A stretch of DNA of 29,252 nucleotides, from contig DGWC01000074.1 in assembly GCA_002395135.1 (NCBI GenBank), positions 1 to 29,252 of the forward strand, written 5' to 3'. How positions within the stretch are numbered: the first letter of the stretch is position 1; each line of letters starts with the position of its first letter. This stretch comes from Prevotella sp. UBA4268 (lineage in GTDB: Bacteria > Bacteroidota > Bacteroidia > Bacteroidales > Bacteroidaceae). A program made the position numbers and the translations under genes. Shown piece by piece: positions 14,450 through 23,413 of the stretch. Under the pieces are notes generated by a model, which saw only the letters and a list, made by a program, of their open reading frames with translations, did no database searches and was not told the origin of the DNA.

Positions 14450-17328
14450 AGAAACTATTGTCGCTCCCGCCAAATCTCGTGAACTGCTTTCACGACGTGA
14501 CGGGATATAACAGGAATGAATGGTTCTGCACGAATGATCCGATAGGATGCAAACTGGGAAGCGGCGGCGGAAGCACGTGGCTCCTGGAAAAAGCATACGA
14601 GGCAGAGGCCAAGGCTGTGGACTTTGACGAATGGTTGTCGTCTGAACAGCGTGTGTTGCTGCATGCCGGAGGGCAGAGCCGTCGTTTGCCGGCCTATGCT
14701 CCGTCGGGCAAGATACTCACTCCGATACCGGTTTTCCGCTGGGAGAGAGGACAACGCCTGTCGCAAGACCTGCTGACGCTGCAGATTCCGTTGTATCAGC
14801 AAATCATGGAGGCGGCTCCTAAGCGCCTGCATACCATGATTGTGAGCGGTGATGTATATATCCGTTCCACCAAGCCCTTGCAGCATATTCCCGATGCCGA
14901 CGTGGTTTGCTATGGCTTGTGGCTCGGTCCGGAGACGGCCAAGAACCACGGCGTGTTCGTCAGCAGGCGCACGGCTCCCTCGCAGTTGGAGTGCATGTTG
15001 CAGAAACCTTCGGTAAAAACCTTGGGCGAACTGATGAAAGACCATTTCTATCTGACCGATATCGGCATCTGGTTGTTGAGCGACCGTGCCGTGAAACTGC
15101 TCATGGCGAGGAGTCGCGAAAGAGGAAAAGGCCAGCCTTATGGCATCGGAAACTATGATCTGTACAGTGAGTTTGGCTGTGCGCTGGGCGAACATCCTAC
15201 GCTTCACGATGCCGAACTTAACACCATGACGGTGGCAGTGTTGCCGCTTCCGGGCGGAGAGTTCTACCATTTCGGTACGTCTCACGAGATTATTTCCTCT
15301 ACGCTCGCGGTGCAAAACCTGGTGAACGACCAGCGAGAAATCATGCACCATTCGCTGAAACCGCATCCCTCGATGTTCGTTCAGAACGCTTTCACCGAAA
15401 CATCCATCACGGAAAAGAACCATGATCTGTGGATTGAGAACAGTTGGGTGGGGCAGGGATGGACGCTTTCCCATGAGCATATCATCACTGGCGTGCCAGA
15501 AAACCATTGGGAAATCGCCTTGCAGCCGGGCCATTGCATCGACGTGGTGCCTGTGGGCGAAGATGAATACTGCGTGCGCCCCTATGGATATAACGATTTG
15601 TTCAGAGGCGATCTGCACAGCGAAAACACGCTGTTCCTCGGACATCCGTTTACAGAGTGGGCTGCCGAAAGACAGATTGCCATTGATGATATCGACGGTT
15701 GGGAAGACCTGCAAAGTGCGCGCATCTTCCCTATCGTAAGCAATATGCACGATGCCGGGCTGCTGCTGCGCTGGATGCTCAATGATCCGTCGCTCCAGGC
15801 AGCCAGGATGCTGTGGCAGGAGAGCCGCAAAGCCAGCGCCGACGACATCTCGGCAGAGGCCGATTTGGTGAGACTCACGCGGCAGCGGGCGCAGTTCCGT
15901 GCCGAAAACTGGCGTGCCTTGGCGCGCAATCATGAACATAGCGTGTTTTATCAGGTGGACTTGGAGGATGCCGCGCGCGATTTCGCCACCTTCCGCATTG
16001 GCGAACCCCTGCCCATTTCAGAGCAGGCACCGCTTCTCACCCGTATTCACGACAGCATGTTCCGCTCAGAACTGGTGCGCCGCTCTGCTCCGCAAAGTGC
16101 TGACAAGGAGGGTGTCTTGCTCTCTTCGCGCTATGAGCAGCAGGCATTCTCGTTGTTGCGCGAAGGACTTACCGAGCGCGTGCTTTCAGAAAAGCAGTCG
16201 CCCCGCATGTCGGTTTATAGCGACCAGATTGTCTGGGGACGCTCGCCTGTGCGCATTGACATCGCAGGCGGATGGAGCGACACGCCGCCCTATTGCCTGA
16301 TGGAGGGCGGAAACGTGGTGAACCTTGCCATCGAACTCAACGGACAACCGCCTTTGCAGACCTATGTGCGTCCGTGCAAAGAGCCGAAGATTGTGCTGCG
16401 AAGTATCGACTTAGGGGCGATGGAAGAGGTGTTCACCTATGAAGAACTGGGCGATTTCAAGCACGTGGGCAGTCCGTTCTCCATTCCCAAGGCAGCCTTG
16501 GCACTGGCCGGATTCCTGCCGGGATTCTCCACGGAGATGTACGATACGCTTGAACACCAGTTGAAAGCCTTTGGCTGCGGCATTGAAATCACCCTGTTGT
16601 CAGCCATTCCCGCAGGCAGCGGACTCGGCACGAGCAGTGTGCTGGCAGCCACGGTGCTGGGCGCACTGAATGATTTCTGCGGTTTGAACTGGGACAAGAA
16701 CGAAATAGGCAGCCGCACGCTGGTGCTGGAACAACTGCTCACCACGGGCGGCGGCTGGCAAGATCAGTTTGGCGGAATCCTGCAAGGGGTGAAACTATTG
16801 CAAACGGAGCGCGGTTTCGACCAGAATCCTGTGGTAAGATGGCTGCCCAACGACGTGTTTACGCAGCCCGAATACCGTGCATGCCATCTGCTCTATTACA
16901 CCGGCATCACGCGTACTGCCAAGACAATCCTTGCAGAAATCGTGCGCCGCATGTTCCTCAATCAGCACGACGAACTGGCACTGCTGCGCGCCATGAAGAG
17001 CCACGCCCTGGACATGTATGAGACCATTCAGCGTGCCGACTTCGAGGAAATGGGTCGCCTGGTGCGCAAGACTTGGATGCAGAACCAGGCCATCGACAAA
17101 GGTACGAACCCCGCAGAGGTGCAAGAGATAGTGAGCAGGATTGATGATCTCTGCCTGGGCTATAAACTCGCAGGAGCCGGCGGTGGCGGCTATCTCTACC
17201 TCGTTGCCAAGGATCCGCAGGCGGCTGCCCGCATCAAGCAGACGCTCAACGAGCACCGTCTGAATGCCAATGCGCGGTTTGTGGAGATGACGCTGAGCAC
17301 CACGGGCTTGCAGGTGAGCCGCAGTTAG
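14446..17328 (+). CDS. fkp: Fkp, bifunctional L-fucokinase/GDP-fucose pyrophosphorylase
   Basis: Fkp converts L-fucose and ATP to fucose-1-phosphate and then, with GTP, to GDP-fucose, the donor for fucosylating capsule and glycoproteins in Bacteroidales. The product has 960 residues, close to the B. fragilis enzyme (about 950). The N-terminal pyrophosphorylase half has LLHAGGQSRRLPAYAPSGK (about residues 71-90). The C-terminal GHMP kinase half has WGRSPVRIDIAGGWSDTPPY (from about 598), the ATP loop PAGSGLGTSS (about 721-730) and GAGGGGYL (about 911). The ATG at 14446 overlaps the YfhO stop as ATGA; an earlier in-frame ATG at 14425 is less likely. The coupling suggests YfhO uses or accompanies the fucosylation pathway (inference). 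Confidence 0.95.
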   Translation: MKKLLSLPPNLVNCFHDVTGYNRNEWFCTNDPIGCKLGSGGGSTWLLEKAYEAEAKAVDFDEWLSSEQRVLLHAGGQSRRLPAYAPSGKILTPIPVFRWERGQRLSQDLLTLQIPLYQQIMEAAPKRLHTMIVSGDVYIRSTKPLQHIPDADVVCYGLWLGPETAKNHGVFVSRRTAPSQLECMLQKPSVKTLGELMKDHFYLTDIGIWLLSDRAVKLLMARSRERGKGQPYGIGNYDLYSEFGCALGEHPTLHDAELNTMTVAVLPLPGGEFYHFGTSHEIISSTLAVQNLVNDQREIMHHSLKPHPSMFVQNAFTETSITEKNHDLWIENSWVGQGWTLSHEHIITGVPENHWEIALQPGHCIDVVPVGEDEYCVRPYGYNDLFRGDLHSENTLFLGHPFTEWAAERQIAIDDIDGWEDLQSARIFPIVSNMHDAGLLLRWMLNDPSLQAARMLWQESRKASADDISAEADLVRLTRQRAQFRAENWRALARNHEHSVFYQVDLEDAARDFATFRIGEPLPISEQAPLLTRIHDSMFRSELVRRSAPQSADKEGVLLSSRYEQQAFSLLREGLTERVLSEKQSPRMSVYSDQIVWGRSPVRIDIAGGWSDTPPYCLMEGGNVVNLAIELNGQPPLQTYVRPCKEPKIVLRSIDLGAMEEVFTYEELGDFKHVGSPFSIPKAALALAGFLPGFSTEMYDTLEHQLKAFGCGIEITLLSAIPAGSGLGTSSVLAATVLGALNDFCGLNWDKNEIGSRTLVLEQLLTTGGGWQDQFGGILQGVKLLQTERGFDQNPVVRWLPNDVFTQPEYRACHLLYYTGITRTAKTILAEIVRRMFLNQHDELALLRAMKSHALDMYETIQRADFEEMGRLVRKTWMQNQAIDKGTNPAEVQEIVSRIDDLCLGYKLAGAGGGGYLYLVAKDPQAAARIKQTLNEHRLNANARFVEMTLSTTGLQVSRS

Positions 17329-17381
17329 CGGACTGCAGTCTGCGAAATAGAATCTTTTTCCAATCGGGTAAGCCTACCACC

Positions 17382-18224
17382 ATGGATTTTCGTACAGAAG
17401 TAAAGATAGAGAAGTCGTCCTGGCAGATACAGCCCACTGACAGGCTCCTGTTCGTGGGCAGTTGTTTCGCTTCGGAGATAGGGCAGCGTTTTGCCGACCA
17501 TTTGTTTCAGGCAACGGTGAATCCCTTTGGCGTGATGTACAATCCTGCCAGCATTCTGCACACTTTGCAGCGCATGTTCCCTGCTGATGACCGTCAGAAA
17601 GCGGTAGGCTTTGCCGTTCCTGATGTCGTTGTGCTCACCTTGGGCACCAACCACGTGTATGTGCTGAATGAGACCGGCGAGATTGTAGACAACTGCCAGA
17701 AGCGTCCGCAGAGACTTTTCACCGAGCAAGTGCTCTCCGTAAGCGAGTGTGCGCAATATCTTCAGCAGTGCATAGCCCTTATGCAACGCATCAATGAGCA
17801 TGTGAAAATAGTCATCACCGTGAGCCCCATCCGCTACGCCAAATACGGCTTTCATGGTAGTCAACTGTCGAAAGCCACGCTGCTTCTGGCGGTTCACGAG
17901 GCAAGTCAGGCCGTTACCCCATCACCGTTCATCTATTTCCCCGCCTACGAAATCATGAACGACGAACTGCGTGACTACCGTTTCTACAAGGAAGACATGC
18001 TGCATCCCTCGCCGCAGGCAATGACGTTTATCAGCCAGCGGTTTGCCGATGCCTTCTTTTCCGACCTTACAAGAGACTATCTGCGCGAGTTGCGCCCTAT
18101 TCTGCAGGCACTCAACCACCGTCCATTCAATCCCGACAGCGAGGAATATCGCCGATTCCTGGAGCAGGCGCAGCAGCAGTTGGCTGCTTTCAGGCAGAAA
18201 TACCATATCGCTGAAGTGCGCTGA
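17382..18224 (+). CDS. GSCFA domain protein
   Basis: The 280-residue product has the family-defining GSCFA at residues 26-30 and the NPFGVMYNP block. It also has LTLGTNHVY, a TVSPIRY segment and a C-terminal DMLHPS motif with the His expected for an SGNH-like hydrolase, where the Ser of GSCFA would be the nucleophile. GSCFA proteins may act as esterases on glycans or lipids; the substrate is unknown. It starts 53 bases after fkp on the same strand with no obvious promoter of its own, so it is probably the third gene of the YfhO-fkp operon, which would fit glycan acetyl-group processing (inference). A large hairpin follows the stop. Confidence 0.9.
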   Translation: MDFRTEVKIEKSSWQIQPTDRLLFVGSCFASEIGQRFADHLFQATVNPFGVMYNPASILHTLQRMFPADDRQKAVGFAVPDVVVLTLGTNHVYVLNETGEIVDNCQKRPQRLFTEQVLSVSECAQYLQQCIALMQRINEHVKIVITVSPIRYAKYGFHGSQLSKATLLLAVHEASQAVTPSPFIYFPAYEIMNDELRDYRFYKEDMLHPSPQAMTFISQRFADAFFSDLTRDYLRELRPILQALNHRPFNPDSEEYRRFLEQAQQQLAAFRQKYHIAEVR

Positions 18225-18239
18225 CAGCCGCTTTGCGCA

Positions 18240-18319
18240 CAGCAGTATAAAAGGATGTGCGGGAAAGGTGCTCCATTGAAGAGCCCTTTCCCGCACATAC
18301 CTATTTATATATACTGCTG
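18240..18319. terminator. Large nested inverted repeat, probable bidirectional terminator
   Basis: An outer ten-pair arm CAGCAGTATA/TATACTGCTG (18240-18249 and 18310-18319) encloses a perfect fourteen-pair arm ATGTGCGGGAAAGG/CCTTTCCCGCACAT (18255-18268 and 18285-18298). It sits between the GSCFA gene and the stop of the convergent small peptide gene, so it probably ends both transcripts. It is larger than a usual terminator, with an outer stem outside the strong one. Confidence 0.75.
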
Positions 18320-18331
18320 ACGGTTCAGCCA

Positions 18332-18517
18332 TTAGTCCTCGAGATACATCCAGATTCCTTGCTTACCCAAGCCCGGACCCGTGGCTTCCTTGTCTTGCAA
18401 GGTGCCTTCGCCGCCGCTGAGGTCTTCGTAAATCTTCAGAATATCACTGCCTGCGAGCATCTGCTCACTTTCAATTTGCTTTGCCAAAGCCATTGGCCTG
18501 ATATATTCTTTTTTCAT
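18332..18517 (-). CDS. 61-residue small peptide of the MKK-Y-P ... LAGSD type
   Basis: The product starts MKKEYIRPMALAKQIESEQM, continues with LAGSDILKIYEDLSGGEGTL and ends with a polar, glycine-rich part (ATGPGLGKQGIWMYLED). It has no signal peptide or membrane segment. From memory, small Bacteroidales peptides of this form, with MKK-Y--P at the start and (L)LAGS in the middle, are common and uncharacterised. The leader-like first half, small residues at a possible cut site and variable tail recall a peptide precursor, but no modifying enzyme is encoded nearby. It follows the 598-residue CTD protein with a 7-bp repeat between them; no separate promoter was recognised. Confidence 0.6.
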   Translation of the reverse strand: MKKEYIRPMALAKQIESEQMLAGSDILKIYEDLSGGEGTLQDKEATGPGLGKQGIWMYLED

Positions 18518-18540
18518 ATCTGTTATTCTTTTTGTTTCTG

Positions 18541-18596
18541 AACTATGAACTATGAATTCTTAACTATGAACTATGAATTATGAACTATGAACTGAA
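18541..18596. repeat. Eight units of a 7-bp tandem repeat (AACTATG)
   Basis: The tract reads AACTATG twice, AATTCTT, AACTATG twice, AATTATG, AACTATG and AACTGAA, an unbroken 7-base period. It lies between the stop of the 598-residue secreted protein and the start of the 61-residue peptide gene, about 25 bases upstream of the latter's ATG. Such short tandem repeats can change copy number by strand slippage. Confidence 0.9.
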
Positions 18597-18599
18597 GAA

Positions 18600-20396
18600 T
18601 CATTTCTTCACCACCTTCTTTCCGTTCACGATGTAAACGCCCTTCTGGTTCATGTCCTTCATGCGCATACCGCTCAGGTTGAAGATCACGTTATCGTTAT
18701 CGGCAGCCTTCACCTCATTGATACCAGTGATGATGGCATCATCGTCAGCGAAGCGGATGACGTAACTCTCCTTGGCGCTGGTGGCAGGAACGCTCAGATA
18801 AGCCTTGCCTGCGTTCACTCTTTTGCCTGCAGCCAGATAGAATCCGATTTTCTCATTCACAACGTTCAAGATATAGTTTTTGTTGCCGTTGGTTTCTGAA
18901 GCCAAGTCTACGCCCTTAGTAACTCCCACGAAAGCATTGTCGTCGGCAGGTGTCAAGTTGCCTAATGCTCTGACAACATTCTCTTCGCCTTCATTGTAGA
19001 GCAGAACGCCCTCGCCAGCAGCCACGATGTCGGTCTTTGTCAGTGTAATTTCATTGCCGCTGACTGCTGCTTTGTATGCCTTAATGGTATTATTTGTGAA
19101 GTCCAATGCCACTTCTGGAGTTAATGTGGCGAAGCCCTCGGAACCAACGCTTACGGCAACAGACGGAATTTCGTCATAATAGAACTTCACGACAACGGGA
19201 TATACGGATGCTCCTCCTCCGCTGACGGTGATTTCTACTTCTCCTTCTCCGCCTTCATAAAGTCCGGAACTTTCCAATCCTGACCCTCTGTGATAGATGG
19301 TTTCATCCACGATGTTTCTGCCATTGCTGGTTGCTTTGAGAATATAAGGTCTGTTCGCGGTGTTGTTCTGAACGAACACTTCAAAATACTTAGCACCTTC
19401 GGCCTTGATGGTGAGTGCACGATCTGCATTAGACATGTTGTAGAAATCGCCCACGTATTCTTTGTTCTTTCCGTATTCCCTGTCTGTTTGCCAGTTGTTG
19501 GTAGTCACAGAAAGATAATTGTATTTGTTGACGTTCTCTTTTGTGAGCACCAGTTCGCAGTCTTCTGTAACGGTGAAGACATTCTGAACGTAGATGTTTG
19601 TGAAAGAGATGGTGTACTCGTCCTCACCGAAAGGAAAGGTGGTGGAGTAAGTGCCGTCGTTATCTGTCACTGTTAAATCATAATCAGTATAGGATGTCGT
19701 CGTACCGCTGCTGTCGGTCGTCGTGGTCTTTACTTCGTAACTTACAGTGGGGATACCATCGTATGCAGCGTCGATGGCCAGTGTCTTGTAGGTCTTCAGT
19801 ACCTCCAGGTCAGAACTGGCGATGTCTGTTCCGTTGACAGTCACTTTGAAAATCTCCTCCGTCACTTCTTTATTCTTGTCGGGACGGATAATCTTGATGG
19901 CAGCAATTCCGGTGCCAGAGCCTGAAGCGCGTGAAATGGTTAATTTGCTCACTGCTGATTCTAAAGTAACAGTGCCAAGTCTATAGTCGCTTTTGGTTGC
20001 TCCTGTTGCCAGACTTCCTTCAACATCGTTACCTTCGCCATCCGTGATTTTTAATGTGTTATAACCACAGATAACAATCTGGTCGTCTGCCTGAACGGCT
20101 TCAGTCAGTGTGATGGTAATGGTGGAAGCATTCTTTCCGATTTTCAATCCATTGGTACCACCGCTCTTCATGTCGTCGGTAACACTTGCATGGTAAGCCG
20201 CACTCTCTACAGCGAAGCCTGTTTCTTTATCAGATGCAGCATTAAAGGTGATGGTTCCGCCTGTTGCTTCTAATGCCTTGCCACATTCTGGTACATTCTT
20301 ACCACCATCGAACTGCCAATAGAACAGTGTCTGGTCCTGTGCTTTGACTCCTCCTACAAACAGGATGAGAGCCATTAACGTAAATAATTTTTTCAT
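18600..20396 (-). CDS. Secreted beta-rich protein with T9SS-type C-terminal domain
   Basis: The 598-residue product has a signal peptide cut after residue 19 (VKA-Q). Two or three beta-sandwich segments follow: about 20-170, similar in layout to carbohydrate-binding domains, then 180-420 rich in Thr, Tyr and Asn. The last 40 or so residues (NVIFNLSGMRMKDMNQKGVY then IVNGKKVVKK) have the form of the type IX secretion C-terminal domain, with a short (N/Y)xLSGxx strand and a GVYIVNGKKV strand. It is therefore expected to be exported across the outer membrane and possibly anchored. No catalytic domain was recognised. It lies downstream of the pectate lyase but has its own promoter (20452-20459). 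Confidence 0.8.
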   Translation of the reverse strand: MKKLFTLMALILFVGGVKAQDQTLFYWQFDGGKNVPECGKALEATGGTITFNAASDKETGFAVESAAYHASVTDDMKSGGTNGLKIGKNASTITITLTEAVQADDQIVICGYNTLKITDGEGNDVEGSLATGATKSDYRLGTVTLESAVSKLTISRASGSGTGIAAIKIIRPDKNKEVTEEIFKVTVNGTDIASSDLEVLKTYKTLAIDAAYDGIPTVSYEVKTTTTDSSGTTTSYTDYDLTVTDNDGTYSTTFPFGEDEYTISFTNIYVQNVFTVTEDCELVLTKENVNKYNYLSVTTNNWQTDREYGKNKEYVGDFYNMSNADRALTIKAEGAKYFEVFVQNNTANRPYILKATSNGRNIVDETIYHRGSGLESSGLYEGGEGEVEITVSGGGASVYPVVVKFYYDEIPSVAVSVGSEGFATLTPEVALDFTNNTIKAYKAAVSGNEITLTKTDIVAAGEGVLLYNEGEENVVRALGNLTPADDNAFVGVTKGVDLASETNGNKNYILNVVNEKIGFYLAAGKRVNAGKAYLSVPATSAKESYVIRFADDDAIITGINEVKAADNDNVIFNLSGMRMKDMNQKGVYIVNGKKVVKK

Positions 20397-20451
20397 AAGC
20401 GATTAATTTTATAAATTGATAGATTTGTTATAGTTTCCTTTCAATAATTCG

Positions 20452-20459
20452 CAAAAATA
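20452..20459 (-). promoter_or_regulatory. Promoter of the 598-residue CTD protein (-7 box TATTTTTG)
   Basis: TATTTTTG on the minus strand fits TAnnTTTG and lies 55 bases before the ATG at 20396, in AT-rich intergenic DNA. No clear -33 box was found. Confidence 0.55.
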
Positions 20460-20519
20460 GGTGAATATTTTTGAATTAATTGGAATTCCACCTTATTTAT
20501 AATATTTTTTAAGAGTTTT

Positions 20520-20550
20520 GGAACCAGTTTCATGTTATTCCATTGGTTCC
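20520..20550 (-). terminator. Inverted repeat overlapping the pectate lyase stop
   Basis: GGAACCA/TGGTTCC (20544-20550 and 20520-20526) forms a seven-pair stem around a 17-base loop that contains the last codons and TAA of the lyase gene. An AT-rich run follows on the minus strand. It may be a weak terminator or a 3'-end stabiliser; the long loop makes this uncertain. Confidence 0.4.
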
Positions 20551-23393
20551 AGTTTGATGCCGAAGAGGTTCACGCTCTTGTCCTTGGTCAGTTCATGGTC
20601 GCCGGCCTTCAGCGTTTCGGTGTAGGTGTTCCCACTACCGCTGATTTTTGTGCCGTTGATTTTAATCGAAGCGGTCTCTGCCGGTCCGAAGTAGAGCGTC
20701 ATTTTCATGGACTGTGCAAGCGTGAACTTAATAGAGGTGGCCGACTCCATCTTCAGACAGGTGGAGTAGTCGGTGCCGTCGATGGTCACCGTTCCCTTGC
20801 TGTCGGAGCCGTTGCCCGATACGGTAAACAGGTTGCTCGACGGGTTGCCGCTCTTGTTGAAAGTGCACAGCACGGTGCCTTCCACGGTGGTTCCCTGCTG
20901 ACCCTGTTCGCCGGAGCCGCTGCCTTGGCCTTGTCCGCTTCCACTTCCCTGTCCGCTTCCTTGTTCGCCGCTCTGGCTGTTCTCATCGCCGAAGATGCCC
21001 ACCAGGGTGCTGGTATAGTTCTTGATGAGCGTTTCCAGTGCTGCGATAATCTCAGAGTCATCGTCATCGCTGCCGATGTTGTCGTTGAACGTGTAACTGA
21101 TGTCGCCGTGGTTCATTCGGCCGGCACCATAGAATCCTGTCACCTGTGCCGGCACAGCCTCTGCTGCCACGGGCGTATAGTTGTATATTTTTGCGGCATC
21201 GGTGTCGAAATTGTTGTATGAATTGCTGCCCGAGCGAGTCACTTCCGATGCAGGAACCTTCTCGTCGCGCGAGGTGGTCTCATAGGCATCATATCCAGTT
21301 GTGGCCGGATTATTCTGCGTGTAGTAGCGGAAATTCTTGGCTGAGCGGTCGAAATAGTTGCCATAGGCCTTGATCATGCCTCCCTCTTCGCCCGAGAAGG
21401 TGCCGCTGCCCAGTGCGTCGGTGCCTTGCTGTGATGCGAGGATGGGCTTCTTGGTGTTAAGGAAATAGTTGTTTTCCATGAAAACACTCGATCCCGAGGT
21501 GGCTCCCACGCCATATTTCGCCACGTTGTCGAAATAGTTGTTATACATGTGGACGCTCATGGTGCGCACGCGGGCATGGCGCGAATCGCTGTGGTCGAAC
21601 CAGTTGTTGTGATAGGTGATCCAGTTTTCGCCGCTCTCATCTTTCATTCCGCACATCGATGACTTGCCGGTATCCCAGAAGTGGCAGTTGTCGACGGTGA
21701 CGTATTTAGAGTTGCTCTTCACGTCGATGGCACCGTCGCCCTTCTTTTGGTCGCCGCCCTTGTTCTTTCCGTAGAACACATCGATGTGGTGAACCCAGAT
21801 GTTGCTGTTGTCGGTATCCATCGATATGCCGTCGTCCATGCACTGCACGATGGCAAAGTTGCGGAACTCCACGCTCTTGCAGTTGCGCACCAGGAAACCG
21901 AAGCCATACACGGTGGCATCTTCGCCGATGCCCTCGATGGTGATGTTCATCTCGCTGTCAGCTTTGTTTCCCTTTACTTGCAGACCTTCAGCCGAACTGC
22001 TGAAACTGTCCATGTCGCTGTCTTTCACCATGCCGATGATGCGCACGGCGAGGGGAGTGGTGTCGTAGCCCTTCTGATAGGCATCGATGATGGCTTGCAG
22101 GCCGGTGCATTCGGTCACGGCTCCCTTGCTTGTTGTCACCACGCTGGCCTTTACTGTCTTGGCGGTGTTCTTGGTTACATAGACCACGCGAGCGCCGCTC
22201 TTCAGCGTTCCGTCGTTGTTATAGGCACCCACGCCGGCGTTATACTTGAAGTGGGCATAGCCCTCGCGGTTGTAGTTCTTCACTGCGAGTGCGGTCACCT
22301 CGTTGGCATTGCTCTCGCTTTCGCTGCCATTGATCACCGGCACCACCTTCACGGCATAGTCGGAAGCGGCTGTCAGTCCCACGATGTCGGCACGTCCGTA
22401 TGAGCCATAGTTGCGCACCAACTGATTGTCAATCTTCGTATAACTGCTCATGTTGCCGCCTTTCACATACACATTGTAACTCTCGGCACCCTCGAAGAGG
22501 CTCCATTTCACGTAGACCGACTCTAGCCATCCCTTGCTCTCGGTGATGCTCACCTTGCCCGATGGGTTGGTATATTGTCCTTCTTCGCCACTGTCCACCT
22601 TCTTAGAGAAAGAAATGCCGGCCACCGATCCGAAATACTGGTCGTTGACATTGGCCGAGCGGGGCGCCACGGTAATCGTGGAACCGTCGATGTCGATGCT
22701 GTTCAGTGCGCCGGTGTTGTAGTATTTCTGGGTGCCGTCGTTCTGTTTCAGGCACACCTGGTTCTGTGCGGGGTTGAACGCCACGGCATTTGCCGTCACG
22801 TCGGTGTTGCTCTGGCCTTCACTGCTGCCGCTGCCCTGGCCGCTGTCATCGGCTTTGCTCACGCTGATGCTATACACGTTGATAGAGCCGCTGGTGGTCA
22901 GCACCACGTTTCCGTCGGCCGTCACGGTGCCGGTGTTGTCTTTCTGGCTGCCGTCTGCCAGGTCGCCGAAGTCGCTGGTGGTAAGGTTGGTGCAGTCGAA
23001 ATGCTGTCCCGTGGTCTTGTTCGAAGAAGAATAGTTCACCGTTACCGTCTGTCCCTTCTTCAGCGAGGGAATGGTCACCGTGATGCTCTTGCCGCCCAGT
23101 TGCATGCGCTTGCCTTCGTCAATCTTGATTTTGCCAGACCCTGCGGCAAACTGCAGACCGTTGGTCAGGTCGAGCACATGGCTTCCTGCCGTCAGGCTGC
23201 CGCTCACATCCGTGTTGCATGTATATCGTGCCTTTTCCGAGTCATACGCCCATTTGGAGTCGCCGCTGAGCGCCTGTGCGTCGGCAGTGCTGAGTGCCTT
23301 GCCGAAATCCCATGTGGTCTGTGCGCCGGCATGCTGGGCTGCGAGACTCATCAGTGAAAAAATCAGAATCAATGCTATGTTGTTCTTTTTCAT
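20535..23393 (-). CDS. Secreted multidomain pectate lyase, polysaccharide lyase family 1
   Basis: The 952-residue product begins with a signal peptide (LMSLAAQHAGAQ). It then shows an N-terminal beta-sandwich, probably carbohydrate-binding (about 25-185), and a fibronectin type III domain (about 280-370, VKWSLFEGAESYNVYVKG). The PL1 parallel beta-helix follows at about 370-770, then a low-complexity Ser/Gly/Gln linker (about 804-833) and a C-terminal beta-sandwich. The lyase core has DDGISMDTDNSNIWVHHIDV, the calcium-site stretch GDGAIDVKSNSKYVTVDNC (around 553) and SRHARVR (around 603), whose Arg would be the catalytic base. It cleaves polygalacturonate by beta-elimination outside the cell. 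No T9SS domain is obvious on it, unlike its two neighbours. Confidence 0.9.
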   Translation of the reverse strand: MKKNNIALILIFSLMSLAAQHAGAQTTWDFGKALSTADAQALSGDSKWAYDSEKARYTCNTDVSGSLTAGSHVLDLTNGLQFAAGSGKIKIDEGKRMQLGGKSITVTIPSLKKGQTVTVNYSSSNKTTGQHFDCTNLTTSDFGDLADGSQKDNTGTVTADGNVVLTTSGSINVYSISVSKADDSGQGSGSSEGQSNTDVTANAVAFNPAQNQVCLKQNDGTQKYYNTGALNSIDIDGSTITVAPRSANVNDQYFGSVAGISFSKKVDSGEEGQYTNPSGKVSITESKGWLESVYVKWSLFEGAESYNVYVKGGNMSSYTKIDNQLVRNYGSYGRADIVGLTAASDYAVKVVPVINGSESESNANEVTALAVKNYNREGYAHFKYNAGVGAYNNDGTLKSGARVVYVTKNTAKTVKASVVTTSKGAVTECTGLQAIIDAYQKGYDTTPLAVRIIGMVKDSDMDSFSSSAEGLQVKGNKADSEMNITIEGIGEDATVYGFGFLVRNCKSVEFRNFAIVQCMDDGISMDTDNSNIWVHHIDVFYGKNKGGDQKKGDGAIDVKSNSKYVTVDNCHFWDTGKSSMCGMKDESGENWITYHNNWFDHSDSRHARVRTMSVHMYNNYFDNVAKYGVGATSGSSVFMENNYFLNTKKPILASQQGTDALGSGTFSGEEGGMIKAYGNYFDRSAKNFRYYTQNNPATTGYDAYETTSRDEKVPASEVTRSGSNSYNNFDTDAAKIYNYTPVAAEAVPAQVTGFYGAGRMNHGDISYTFNDNIGSDDDDSEIIAALETLIKNYTSTLVGIFGDENSQSGEQGSGQGSGSGQGQGSGSGEQGQQGTTVEGTVLCTFNKSGNPSSNLFTVSGNGSDSKGTVTIDGTDYSTCLKMESATSIKFTLAQSMKMTLYFGPAETASIKINGTKISGSGNTYTETLKAGDHELTKDKSVNLFGIKLEPME

Positions 23394-23413
23394 GTCTGTT
23401 TCCTTTCCTTTGG

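Noticed and set aside
14455..15939. Long open frame antisense to fkp
   Set aside because: It is fully inside a well-supported enzyme gene and its product resembles no family; it is explained by the codon bias of the other strand.
18541..18596. Heptanucleotide tract as part of a coding frame
   Set aside because: It lies between a clear stop and a clear start on the minus strand, and a 7-base period does not keep a reading frame.
22575..23357. Plus-strand open frame opposite the pectate lyase start
   Set aside because: It overlaps the signal peptide and N-terminal domain of the lyase on the other strand, and nothing in its product looks like a real protein.
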